Shown here piece by piece: positions 7,711-16,142 of a stretch of DNA of 64,000 bases. Position 1 is the stretch's first letter. The number at the start of each line of letters is the position of its first letter. The position numbers were made by a program, and so were the translations under genes. The notes beneath the pieces were generated by a model. It did no database searches and was not told the DNA's origin. It worked only from the letters and a program-made list of their open reading frames with translations. The DNA is from Pseudalkalibacillus hwajinpoensis (lineage in GTDB: Bacteria; Bacillota; Bacilli; Bacillales; Guptibacillaceae), in contig NZ_JADFCM010000002.1 in NCBI RefSeq assembly GCF_015234585.1, forward strand, positions 186,001-250,000, in the 5' to 3' direction.

Positions 7711-8891
7711 TAGGAAACACCTGCTTTCTTTCCAAATAACCCGAACAAACCTTTTTGTTTACGTCCTTCTTCTTCAAGCGGCTTTTCGGTTAACTCTCCC
7801 TCTGAGATAATCAGGTTGCATATGGTATCAACTCCTCTTTTGTATTTAGTATCTGCTAAGTCATAAAGAAACTTTTTCTGTCGAAGTGCCATTGATCCTA
7901 GAATATCCATGTCAGGAATAGTTGCGATTCGATTCATATCAAGCTCTGATTCGAGGTCCTTTTCATTAATAAGAGACATATTTGTCTGGAAACGATTTAG
8001 AATTAACATGAAGTCAGAACGCTTACCACCTGCTGGCTCAATCAATTGTTGGAAGACATGGGGGAAATACCCTCTATATCCCTTATCATCTTGATTAGTG
8101 ACCACAAATCGAAGATTGCTCGAAACATATGCTTGTGTCGCACAAGCCGTATCAAAATGAGTTCCTCCATCTATAAGGATGAGGTCAAACATTTCTTTTG
8201 CTACATCAATTAAATGTGCAATTTCCTTATTGGTATAGTACCTCTGAAGCTTAATATCTCGATTTCCAGCAAGATGATATAAGTTCTGATATTGATGAAG
8301 TGATTCACCTAGTTTAGCTTGAGTTAAATTTTGTGACTTTAAATCAAGTTTTAAATCGTTTAAATAAGCACCCTTGTATTCCGTAAAGTAATCAGCGGGG
8401 TCCCAGGCATTCAAACTAAGCACCAAAACTTTCTCGTGTACTCGGTCAGCAATGGCTTTTCCTACATTCATAGTTGTGGTGCTTACTCCCGCTCCACTGT
8501 GAGTTCCAAAGAAACTGACGATTCGCTTTGATGAAAAAGTATCTGAACCAAAAAGCTTCGAGCACATATCACTCACAACTTGCTCCATCGTATAGTTCTC
8601 ATGAATAGGTGTAATCCGATGCCCGCTGCAAATTCGTTCAATATTAATCGTGCGAACGTGACTTGAAATATTATGCATTTTATAGAAAATAGGGATTTCC
8701 GGGTAGACTTCACGGATAAAAGATAATTTATCGTAAGATACAGCTTTACCATCTAGCAAAAGTGCTTCTAGTTCGACTGGAGTATTATGGTCCTCATTTA
8801 CCTTATCGAATAGCGGTGCTAATTCAATTTCTTCCTGGGCTTGTAGCAATTCTTTATATTTACTATCAAAACTAACGACACCAACGATCAT
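7710..8891 (-). CDS. tadZ: TadZ/CpaE-like degenerate ParA-family protein (393 aa)
   Basis: An N-terminal receiver-like domain (about residues 1-115) is followed by a MinD/ParA fold. The P-loop reads GTHSGAGVSTTT at about residue 129; it keeps the Gly and Thr positions but has Val where the signature Lys is expected. A later DLILIDGG matches the Walker B/switch region. TadZ proteins place Tad pili in the cell and often have atypical P-loops. The gene sits between the CpaB-like and TadA genes, in standard Tad order. Confidence 0.75.
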   Translation of the reverse strand: MIVGVVSFDSKYKELLQAQEEIELAPLFDKVNEDHNTPVELEALLLDGKAVSYDKLSFIREVYPEIPIFYKMHNISSHVRTINIERICSGHRITPIHENYTMEQVVSDMCSKLFGSDTFSSKRIVSFFGTHSGAGVSTTTMNVGKAIADRVHEKVLVLSLNAWDPADYFTEYKGAYLNDLKLDLKSQNLTQAKLGESLHQYQNLYHLAGNRDIKLQRYYTNKEIAHLIDVAKEMFDLILIDGGTHFDTACATQAYVSSNLRFVVTNQDDKGYRGYFPHVFQQLIEPAGGKRSDFMLILNRFQTNMSLINEKDLESELDMNRIATIPDMDILGSMALRQKKFLYDLADTKYKRGVDTICNLIISEGELTEKPLEEEGRKQKGLFGLFGKKAGVS

Positions 8892-8908
8892 GGTTAGTTT
8901 CCCCTTTC

Positions 8909-9652
8909 CTAATTGTAGGTAATGTAGAGTTTGTTCTTATTTTCAATTACAGCACTCATTAATTTGTCAAAATCCTCTTGATTTAGAATTACTTCTAAAT
9001 CTGAAATGTTTCCAGTAGCGTTCAACCGTTCGTTCTCTTCTTTTGATTTAGTTTCAGTGTCTGTTACAACTTCCTTATTCGATGAGTCCTTTGCATAAAC
9101 AACTTTCACATCTGTTAGCAAGGGGTTTTTAAGAGTTGCTCCGCTAGCGACAGCTTCTTTCTTTTTATCTGAAGATGAAGAAGATGCTGCACTGTCCTCT
9201 TTGGCGTACTGACCAATTAATGAGTTACTTACCAAGTAAATATCGATTGTGTCTTTACGTCTTACAGAACCCGGCATAGCAAAGATCATGTCGCTTACTA
9301 TTGGACGAATAGCCTCTCCATCTTTCTCATTAGGCACTAACTTATCGTAGTCCACCATGTTTTTTGAAATAATGGCATTTCCGACTAATAACTGTCCTGC
9401 ATCATAACCAATAACTTGGTTAATATCACTTGCTAAAATGGTTCCTTCTACGAGATCTTGCTTTCTTCTACTTTCAACCTGTAGCTTATCAGCTGTAATG
9501 GGTTCAGTCGCTTCTATTTCATTACCTGCTTTAACAACCACAACATCTACACTATCGATTCGATCTTTTATGTAAATGTCATATATAGGTGTAAAAGCCA
9601 TTACGATGACCGCCAGTAGAATCCCAAACGCTATTTTTAATCCTTGTTTCAT
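8909..9652 (-). CDS. cpaB: CpaB/RcpC-like SAF-domain pilus protein (247 aa)
   Basis: A membrane helix at about residues 7-25 is followed by a SAF-like region, in which pairs such as ITADKLQVE and NAIISKNMV resemble CpaB/RcpC repeats. A Ser-rich spacer lies at about 153-165. Members of this family act outside the membrane in Tad pilus systems. The ATG overlaps the stop of the upstream TadZ-like gene (ATGA), with GGGAGG in front. Assignment rests on pattern and context. Confidence 0.65.
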   Translation of the reverse strand: MKQGLKIAFGILLAVIVMAFTPIYDIYIKDRIDSVDVVVVKAGNEIEATEPITADKLQVESRRKQDLVEGTILASDINQVIGYDAGQLLVGNAIISKNMVDYDKLVPNEKDGEAIRPIVSDMIFAMPGSVRRKDTIDIYLVSNSLIGQYAKEDSAASSSSSDKKKEAVASGATLKNPLLTDVKVVYAKDSSNKEVVTDTETKSKEENERLNATGNISDLEVILNQEDFDKLMSAVIENKNKLYITYN

Positions 9653-11178
9653 GAGTTTCCTCCCTCACTTGCCTGTTGAATTGTGATTTTTTTATTGAAT
9701 AATCCTTTTACCAGTCCATTTTTTCTGCGCCGAGCTTTATTTAGAAACTCTTTTGGAAGGAATTCCGATAGGAGCGGGTTCAATTGTGTCGCTATCAGCT
9801 TCGAGTATTGCCTGGTATCATTCAAAAACGAACCTTTGTATTGAGTATCAAAAACATCTTTACTTGGAAATGTTGGAATTGATGCAATCAGCTTATCCGC
9901 ATATAGTTCTCGAATGACTTCATTTTTCAATATTTCTGGATCAAAGCGGTTCCCAATAAGAGAGCTTTTCTCATTCTCCATATATTCATGAAAATAGGCT
10001 GTTGCTGTATTTTCTGGGTCTTCTAAATGTTGAATAGAGCTTATATCCGGTTCTACTACAAAGAAGGCGTTTGTCGCGATATCAAAAATATCTCTATAAA
10101 TTGGTTTATTCCAATCTGTCCCTACGTCGATAATTGTGACGTTTGTGGGAGCAGAAAGGATGACTTTGATAAAGATGTCAAAAGGGATGTCATCTGTCTC
10201 GTAATTAGGCTCTTCTGAAGGATTCCTAATGATTAAATTAATACCATCTTGAATCCAATCAAAGGAAAGTTCGTCCTTATACTTTGGATTTTTAGCCAGT
10301 TGATAAAATTTACTTCGATAATTACTTGTTCTCTCGTGGCCAATAAATCGATCATAGGTATAACAAGACCCGTAAGGATTCTCGATATAGGAAACTGTCA
10401 CACCTAGCCGCGCTAATTGCCTAGCAAGTAAGTGAGAGATAAATGTGCTCCCTGTACGAGAAAAGTGACTCCCAATCATCACTAATTTTTTTTCAATAGG
10501 AACTCCTACGATCCGCTCAACTTGGTTACTGACTTGAATATTGAAATCGCGTTTAACAACCTGTTTATTGACAACTTTCTTGGTGATTTCTTTCTTTACG
10601 ATTGGTCGTGGTGGCTTTTCAGGCTTCTTTTCCTTAGGTGGTCGGGGTTCTTTTTTTTCCTTAGTCTTTTTCTTAGGGGGGGCGGTTAACTCTTCATTTT
10701 CTTCCTCATCTTCTTCATCTGAATGTGGAGCAATTGGCACTTCTTTGGTAACGAATTTTGCTACTCGTTTAAAACGAGGCTTATCTTTAAGCTGCTCAAT
10801 AAAGTCTTCCATATCGATCATGCGACTATTAAAGATGTCTAAAACGTTCGTGCTGACCAAGTAACTGAGAAATGGATCACCCTTCTCCCGCTCGCATAAG
10901 AAGACAATGCGTAAATGATTATCATACTTAGCTCTGACGCGTTGAATAAATGAAAGCCACTCTTCTTCCCTTTCTTCTTGAGTGGACTTGTCACTTGGTA
11001 GATGATAGTCATGGACAATTAAGATATCCGGTTTTTCAACCTCGATCAGTTCTTCTAAATACCGATGATGCATCACTTCTTGGTTGGCAATGTGAAAGGA
11101 ATCTAAGTTATTCTCCAGGTGTTTCAGTATGATAGAACTAAAACTCTTATTACCAATGGCTAAAAGTACGTTTTCCAT
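9649..11178 (-). CDS. Second TadZ-like degenerate ParA-family protein (509 aa)
   Basis: ATG 11178 is used because GGAG lies 8 bases upstream; an in-frame ATG at 11193 borders the terminator stem. The layout is a receiver-like domain (1-130), a Pro/Lys/Glu-rich linker (about 150-205) and a ParA-like ATPase fold (from about 225). The P-loop position reads GSHFSRTGSTF and lacks the Lys. This is one of three related lysine-less proteins in the window (also 7710-8891 and 38066-39589). It is the first gene of the pilus operon proper and probably helps position the machine. Confidence 0.65.
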   Translation of the reverse strand: MENVLLAIGNKSFSSIILKHLENNLDSFHIANQEVMHHRYLEELIEVEKPDILIVHDYHLPSDKSTQEEREEEWLSFIQRVRAKYDNHLRIVFLCEREKGDPFLSYLVSTNVLDIFNSRMIDMEDFIEQLKDKPRFKRVAKFVTKEVPIAPHSDEEDEEENEELTAPPKKKTKEKKEPRPPKEKKPEKPPRPIVKKEITKKVVNKQVVKRDFNIQVSNQVERIVGVPIEKKLVMIGSHFSRTGSTFISHLLARQLARLGVTVSYIENPYGSCYTYDRFIGHERTSNYRSKFYQLAKNPKYKDELSFDWIQDGINLIIRNPSEEPNYETDDIPFDIFIKVILSAPTNVTIIDVGTDWNKPIYRDIFDIATNAFFVVEPDISSIQHLEDPENTATAYFHEYMENEKSSLIGNRFDPEILKNEVIRELYADKLIASIPTFPSKDVFDTQYKGSFLNDTRQYSKLIATQLNPLLSEFLPKEFLNKARRRKNGLVKGLFNKKITIQQASEGGNS

Positions 11179-11193
11179 AGAATCACTCCGCAT

Positions 11194-11262
11194 AAAAAAA
11201 TCCCCGAAAATTTTATGAGGTTACCAGCTTAATAGCTTGGTAGCTCATAATATTTTCGGGGA
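11194..11262 (-). terminator. Leader intrinsic terminator of the Tad pilus operon
   Basis: On the minus strand, a stem with arms GATCCCCGAAAATATTATGA and TCATAAAATTTTCGGGGA ends in seven T. The stem ends about 20 bases before the first gene start. Readthrough must be achieved for the pilus operon to be expressed from the promoter at 11409-11437. Confidence 0.8.
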
Positions 11263-11361
11263 TCTCCCGTCTATAATATAGTTTAATAGTTAACTTGTGT
11301 AAGTCATGATTGGTAGTATGTAGATACCCCGCCGAATGGGTGGTACGGCAAGGGTAATGAA

Positions 11362-11400
11362 GGAACTACACTCTTAAAAAACTTTAAGAGAGGGTGTTCC
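11362..11400 (-). promoter_or_regulatory. Leader hairpin just after the Tad promoter
   Basis: A stem with arms GGAAC/GTTCC and CTCTTAAA/TTTAAGAG forms at the 5' end of the leader, directly after the promoter and before the terminator. It has no T-run, so it is not itself a terminator. It may be a protein-binding or antitermination element. Confidence 0.5.
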
Positions 11401-11408
11401 TAATGAAA

Positions 11409-11437
11409 ATAGTACCATTAGACCTATGGATAGTCAA
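11409..11437 (-). promoter_or_regulatory. Sigma-A promoter of the Tad pilus operon
   Basis: On the minus strand TTGACT and TACTAT are separated by 17 bases. The promoter lies just beyond the end of the HD-GYP gene, so the pilus genes have their own start separate from the S1/HD-GYP operon. Confidence 0.75.
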
Positions 11438-11458
11438 CTAGTGTGAGGGAAATATTTC

Positions 11459-12028
11459 CTATTTAATTGAGTGCAACATCCTCTCAAAGTCCTCAATAAG
11501 ACCTGGCTCATATGCACGGCCTTGTAAACGAGTCATGTCATTTATAGCTTCCGAAACAGTAGATGCATTTTGATAAGTACGCTCATTTGTAATGGCATCG
11601 AAACTATCTACAATTCTAAGGATTTGGGCAAAGAGAGGTAGTTGACCACCTTTCAATTTGAATGGATACCCGGTGCCATCATAATTTTCATGATGATAGA
11701 GAAGGCCACTCAAGATATTACTTGAATAGCCTTCTCCAGTTAACATGTTATAGCCAATGACGGGGTGCTGCCTTAACAACTGCCATTCATCCGTTGTGAG
11801 AGGCTTACTTTTATTCAATATTTCACGTGGAATCTTAGTTTTACCTATATCATGCAAGGCTCCGAGTTTATATAAATCATCCTGATATTCTCTAGGCATG
11901 TTTAAAAATTCACCAAATCGCTTAAGGCGATCGGCCACTCTAAGCGAGTGTTGAAATGTATATTCATCATGCTCCCAAAGTTCTTGGAGAGGTTTAAATA
12001 ATAGTGATGGTTCAATTACCTGAGTCAT
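11459..12028 (-). CDS. HD-GYP domain cyclic-di-GMP phosphodiesterase (189 aa)
   Basis: The protein is nearly a bare HD-GYP domain. Metal-binding HD lies at residues 59-60 (ALHDIGK), HHE at 112-114 and the GTGYP signature at 118-122. Such enzymes hydrolyse cyclic di-GMP. ATG 12028 follows AAGGAGG closely; a GTG at 12058 is less likely. It is the last gene of the operon S1 protein - winged-helix protein - HD-GYP, right before the pilus promoter. Its presence suggests the plasmid lowers c-di-GMP to link host lifestyle with pilus use. Confidence 0.85.
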   Translation of the reverse strand: MTQVIEPSLLFKPLQELWEHDEYTFQHSLRVADRLKRFGEFLNMPREYQDDLYKLGALHDIGKTKIPREILNKSKPLTTDEWQLLRQHPVIGYNMLTGEGYSSNILSGLLYHHENYDGTGYPFKLKGGQLPLFAQILRIVDSFDAITNERTYQNASTVSEAINDMTRLQGRAYEPGLIEDFERMLHSIK

Positions 12029-12066
12029 GCTGCCTCCTTTCTCCAACTGGCTTTTCACTCAATACA

Positions 12067-13059
12067 TTATGGATTTCCCACAGGCTCTTTCTTTTCTAAT
12101 TTCTTCAAGAAGTCTAGAGTAAATCTTTGTAAGTCCTCTTTAACTGGACGATAGAAGGCTTTATCTAGTCCATCTACAGTCATATCTTCTTCGATACAAA
12201 ACCATACTATATACGGAAATGTGTCTAACATGACTTCTTTATGAATTTGTTGCGCCATTGAAATTGTCGAAGCAAAGATAATAACTGTGGGAACGTTTTC
12301 TGCAAAATCACTAATAGGAAGCTTATTACCGTATTTTTGATAAACTTTCTTCCAATTGTGCAGTTTATCTTTTAAATATCCTATATAATTCTGATTCATC
12401 TGAGGACGATCAATTAAAAAGTTAATATTTCCTTTCGGAGTTACAATTTCAGCTACACCCATTGGTTTTTTAATAAGTTTGTTATCAGCGATGAGAGCAT
12501 TCCACTTCCAACTGGAAGCCGCTCTAGCTTCAATCAACCGGCATCGAAATTCATTTACTGCGACATATCGCTGTACTGCCCCAATTCCTAACGAATCCCA
12601 ACGGTTCGGGTCCATGAAGAAGTCTTGATTATAATAGTGTTTTAATAACTTGTAACCAGCAATTCCTAATACGAAGGGAGCGGGTGGTTTATACTCTTCG
12701 TCTGTCCTAACCCTGACCTTCCATCGTTCAACAAAAGCCATTTTACGTAGCTTATCCAGGCGTTTCGATACCTGGGAGCTCGTAAGTTTAGTAGAAAAAT
12801 AACGTCTCAGCTGATCCTCATTGCAGCAGATCGCATCTCCAAGCACTTTTAAAATCATTATATCGGTTTCGTCTATCCGCTTTCTAGCATATAGGGATAA
12901 TACTGCTTCAATCGTCGCCACAGGTCTATAATCTTTAGGAAGAAACTTATAACCGTACATCTGGGGATGGTCCCAAAAAGGTACCTCCCCTTTCTTTGTA
13001 TATAGGTACGGATATTCAATGGATTCATCGTGCAAGGCTTCAACGGGCATTTGTTTCAA
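12067..13059 (-). CDS. Winged-helix protein, possibly replication-relaxation-like (330 aa)
   Basis: Residues about 60-115 look like a winged helix (IMILKVLGDAI ... QVSKRLDKLRKM). A mixed alpha/beta region follows, containing a VAVNEFRCRLIEARA helix and a GVAEIVTPKGNINFLID stretch. The plan resembles the longer replication-relaxation-like protein at 18967-20280, so the two may be distant paralogs. The TTG at 13059 overlaps the S1-protein gene by 20 bases; ATG 13050 is an alternative. A DNA-binding role is likely; the nuclease-like residues seen in the family are not clear here. Confidence 0.5.
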   Translation of the reverse strand: MKQMPVEALHDESIEYPYLYTKKGEVPFWDHPQMYGYKFLPKDYRPVATIEAVLSLYARKRIDETDIMILKVLGDAICCNEDQLRRYFSTKLTSSQVSKRLDKLRKMAFVERWKVRVRTDEEYKPPAPFVLGIAGYKLLKHYYNQDFFMDPNRWDSLGIGAVQRYVAVNEFRCRLIEARAASSWKWNALIADNKLIKKPMGVAEIVTPKGNINFLIDRPQMNQNYIGYLKDKLHNWKKVYQKYGNKLPISDFAENVPTVIIFASTISMAQQIHKEVMLDTFPYIVWFCIEEDMTVDGLDKAFYRPVKEDLQRFTLDFLKKLEKKEPVGNP

Positions 13060-13948
13060 AGAGAAATGCTCCCATATCTTTGCGTTTCTTCTTCCCTTGC
13101 GGATAACCTGTAATGACTACCTTACAGCGGCGATTGTCTTTATCAATAGCTTGTATTCGACAGCTTACAATATCATCTACCAGTGGTTCCTCAAGATTTC
13201 TGGGCTTGCTCCCTTTGACTTCCAATCCATTTGCTAATTTAACGAAGATACCATGAATTGGGTGAACCGCGCTGATTTTTCCTCCAATGACATCCATGCT
13301 TTTCAGTTTTTCTAGTTCGTCGAATGGATCATCAAACGTTGCTTTGCGACTAACCTGGACTAACTTTCTTTCAAGATCGATTCGTTCCACCTTTACATCG
13401 ACTCTGCTACCTCGGTCAATTTGACTAGCAATATCCCTAACACGGCCATGATCCCAATCGTATTTAAGCATGAAGCAATCGACGCCATTAATACGAACAA
13501 AGATACGTTCAGTTTCTGGATTAAAGCCTGAAATAACTCCTTCATAAGTATTTTCAGATAAAATCCCTTTCTGTTCCTCGTACTGCAACTGACTCCAAAA
13601 TTGATCGTGTTTCATTTGATCAGCTTTCTTTACACTGACAATAGCAATGCGATTTTCTAAATCTAATTCATCAATGATAAATTCTTGTTGAGTCGTTACG
13701 AATCCGGATAAAGAGCGGTACTCTCTTTCAGAAAACTCATGAACAGGACAGTATGCTCTTACTCCGCTTCTAAGGTCAAAAATAGCGACCTCTACATCTT
13801 TTGTAACTCTTCGTCCATTTTCCTCAATGGGCATCTTTAGAAATCCTACTGATTGAACAAATCCAGATGTGATTGTTCTATTACGGCGAATCCTCGCAAG
13901 TTCTTCTAGTTCTTCATCACTCTTCCATGATTGCTTAAGTTCTTCCAT
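13040..13948 (-). CDS. S1-domain RNA-binding protein (302 aa)
   Basis: ATG 13948 is chosen for its GGGAGG site; an upstream frame extends into the terminator. The protein holds about three S1/OB-fold repeats: residues 25-105, 130-200 and 225-295. The last one (IGGKISAVHPIHGIFVKL) is the clearest. Similar repeats occur in ribosomal protein S1 and other RNA-binding factors. It is the first gene of the operon before the pilus genes and is itself preceded by a leader terminator. As a plasmid-encoded RNA-binding protein it is a candidate player in leader control, though that is inference. Confidence 0.7.
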   Translation of the reverse strand: MEELKQSWKSDEELEELARIRRNRTITSGFVQSVGFLKMPIEENGRRVTKDVEVAIFDLRSGVRAYCPVHEFSEREYRSLSGFVTTQQEFIIDELDLENRIAIVSVKKADQMKHDQFWSQLQYEEQKGILSENTYEGVISGFNPETERIFVRINGVDCFMLKYDWDHGRVRDIASQIDRGSRVDVKVERIDLERKLVQVSRKATFDDPFDELEKLKSMDVIGGKISAVHPIHGIFVKLANGLEVKGSKPRNLEEPLVDDIVSCRIQAIDKDNRRCKVVITGYPQGKKKRKDMGAFLFETNAR

Positions 13949-13990
13949 GGTTATCCTCCCTATTAGTAAGTACTCTGCTGAAAGTAATGA

Positions 13991-14050
13991 AAAACACAAA
14001 AAGCCCCAAAACTATACATAGCGCCTAGTAGCACTACATAGTTTTGGGGC
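13991..14050 (-). terminator. Leader intrinsic terminator of the S1-protein operon
   Basis: A perfect 13-bp stem (GCCCCAAAACTAT with its complement) with an inner smaller hairpin is followed by five T on the minus strand. It lies 42 bases upstream of the S1-protein start and 60 bases downstream of the promoter at 14111-14139. Confidence 0.8.
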
Positions 14051-14110
14051 AGTCCCATTATTTATAGAGTTGTGTCTTTAAATTTGAATTCATTACTTTA
14101 CTTACCAATG

Positions 14111-14139
14111 ATTTTACATGAGAGATAATGAATAGGCAA
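14111..14139 (-). promoter_or_regulatory. Sigma-A promoter of the S1-protein operon
   Basis: TTGCCT and TAAAAT on the minus strand are separated by 17 bases. The transcript begins about 60 bases before the terminator stem at 13991-14050. Confidence 0.65.
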
Positions 14140-14295
14140 GAAAGTTTAAGTAAATGATGATAGAAAATCCCCGGAAAAAGGTGATTTAAAAGTAGTATAG
14201 TCATCCTTCCATCTTTTTAGACCAGGTATTTCATTTTTCTCCCGTATTTATTGCTAATAGACTAGACGGTGCAAATACTTAAATAGGTGGTGCAA

Positions 14296-15150
14296 ATGTT
14301 TATTCAACCAATGCTATTACAACCCAGTCTCCCATTTAATGACTCAAATTATTTAACTGAACTTAAAGCTGACGGGATAAGACTTATTTACTCTCACTTT
14401 GATAACAAAGTTAACTTATATAGCCGTCATCACAATAACATTACTTATACATTCCCCGAAATTATATCTGAGAAGATACCGAGCGGGACAATTTTAGACG
14501 GAGAACTTATACAAACTGATGAGAAAGGCAAGCCCGATTTTGAATCGCTAATGTCTCGCTTTCATCTAGCGAACTCCAGCAAAATTAAGTATAGATCCGT
14601 ACATGAGCCAGTTACATATTTACCTTTTGATATTTTATACCATCGAGGCGTATCAGTCATGAATCTACCTCTAACGGAAAGAAAACAATTGCTTCATGAG
14701 CTTTTACCGGAAGACACTGGTCAAATTGTAAAAGTACGGTACCAGATAGGGAAAGCGGAAGAACTATTTAATCTGTGCAAGGAAAACGACTTAGAAGGTA
14801 TAGTGATGAAAAGGCTAAGCTCTGTGTATGAGGTCAATAAGCGCTCACATTCGTGGAAAAAAGCTGTTAACTATCATAAAGAGACATTCTTTATTATGGG
14901 GCAGCGGAAGAAAAAATATGGCTTGCTTCTCAGTGAAGAAACTGAATCCGGCCTTCGTCCAGTAGGCGTGATGGAATTTGTACCTCCCGAGGCCCGAAGA
15001 GCTATTTATGACTTAAAAACACAATTATTGGACCGAGAAACAAGTGAGATGATTTACTTTAAGCCACGTTTACGCTGCTTAGTAAAATACCGCAACCGTA
15101 CTAGTAACGGTAATCTTAGAATCCCTTCTTTTGTAGAATTCGATATATAA
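14296..15150 (+). CDS. ATP-dependent DNA ligase, LigD-ligase type (284 aa)
   Basis: The active-site Lys lies in ELKADGIR at residues 22-29 (K24). Further nucleotidyltransferase motifs follow: LDGELIQ near residue 80, EGIVMKR near 172 and SWKK near 194, then an OB-fold domain. The length fits the ligase-only proteins of Bacillus and its phages rather than the long LigD with a polymerase domain. ATG 14296 follows AGGTGG. It seals nicks or breaks and, with the Ku gene 129 bases downstream, makes a minimal end-joining pair. Confidence 0.85.
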   Translation: MFIQPMLLQPSLPFNDSNYLTELKADGIRLIYSHFDNKVNLYSRHHNNITYTFPEIISEKIPSGTILDGELIQTDEKGKPDFESLMSRFHLANSSKIKYRSVHEPVTYLPFDILYHRGVSVMNLPLTERKQLLHELLPEDTGQIVKVRYQIGKAEELFNLCKENDLEGIVMKRLSSVYEVNKRSHSWKKAVNYHKETFFIMGQRKKKYGLLLSEETESGLRPVGVMEFVPPEARRAIYDLKTQLLDRETSEMIYFKPRLRCLVKYRNRTSNGNLRIPSFVEFDI

Positions 15151-15279
15151 ATTGACTCAAATATACCTTGAACCATTGGGAAAAGGTTATGCCTATCTTT
15201 ATTCCTTTATTTTCTATTATGTTTTTTTTTTGTTGAGAGAAACTAAGGAAAAGTGAATGGAATAGAAAGGATGAGCTTC

Positions 15280-16104
15280 ATGCATACGATGTGGAAAGGC
15301 GCTATTAGCTTTGGGTTAGTAAATATCCCTGTGAAGCTTTATGCTGCGACAGAGGATAAGGATATTAAGATGCGCTATCTTCATAAGGAATGTCATACTC
15401 CGATTAAATATGAAAGACGGTGTCCAGAATGTGATAAAGCTTTAGAATCCGAGGATATCGTACGTGGGTATGAATATGAAGATGGAAAATACGTCATCAT
15501 GGAGAAGAATGAAATTGAAGAGCTAGCTGGAGAACAAAATAAATCAGTTGAGATAGTTGATTTCGTTGAACTGACTGATATTGATCCAATTTATTTCAAC
15601 CGCTCTTATTTTATTGGTCCAAACGAGAATGAAAGCAAACCATACATGCTATTGAAACAAGCAATGGAGGAGTCTGGAAGAATCGGACTTGCTAAAATTA
15701 CGATTCGTTCCAAAGAGCATTTAGCAGCAGTCCGTGTGTATGAAAAAGGGCTAATGCTTGAAACCATGTATTTTCCAGATGAAGTGAGAGACTTTAGTAA
15801 CGTTCCTGATATTCCAAGTGAGTTAAAGGTTAGTACAAAAGAAAAAAAGTTGGCTAAACAACTGATAGAACATCTCACAACTAAATTCGAACCTACGCAA
15901 TACAAAGATGAAAGACGTGAAGCTATTCTTGCCCTTATAGAAAGTAAAATTTCAGGGAATGAAATTAAGGTTGTAGAAGAAAAGCCTAAGAGGAAGGTGG
16001 GGGATTTGATGGATGCTCTTCAAGCTAGTCTGGATACAGGCGCCGCTTCAAAAGCTCCGCAAAAGAAAAAGGCACCATCAAGAAAGAAAAAGGTCGCTAA
16101 GTAA
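15280..16104 (+). CDS. ku: Ku-type non-homologous end-joining protein (274 aa)
   Basis: The start M-H-T-M-W-K-G-A-I-S-F-G-L-V is the family's classic N-terminus, which decides ATG 15280 over an ATG 9 bases upstream. The Ku core runs to about residue 215, with four Cys in the CHTPIKYERRCPEC region. The tail is very rich in Lys, Ala and Ser, as in DNA-binding bacterial Ku tails. The protein binds double-strand ends as a homodimer and recruits the ligase encoded upstream. Confidence 0.92.
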   Translation: MHTMWKGAISFGLVNIPVKLYAATEDKDIKMRYLHKECHTPIKYERRCPECDKALESEDIVRGYEYEDGKYVIMEKNEIEELAGEQNKSVEIVDFVELTDIDPIYFNRSYFIGPNENESKPYMLLKQAMEESGRIGLAKITIRSKEHLAAVRVYEKGLMLETMYFPDEVRDFSNVPDIPSELKVSTKEKKLAKQLIEHLTTKFEPTQYKDERREAILALIESKISGNEIKVVEEKPKRKVGDLMDALQASLDTGAASKAPQKKKAPSRKKKVAK

Positions 16105-16142
16105 TGCCCTCTTCAATCTCATGATACCTGACTATAATTGCT

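Noticed and set aside
10541..10864. Plus-strand Ser/Phe-rich frame of 107 codons
   Set aside because: It mirrors the Lys/Glu/Pro linker of the TadZ-like protein on the other strand.
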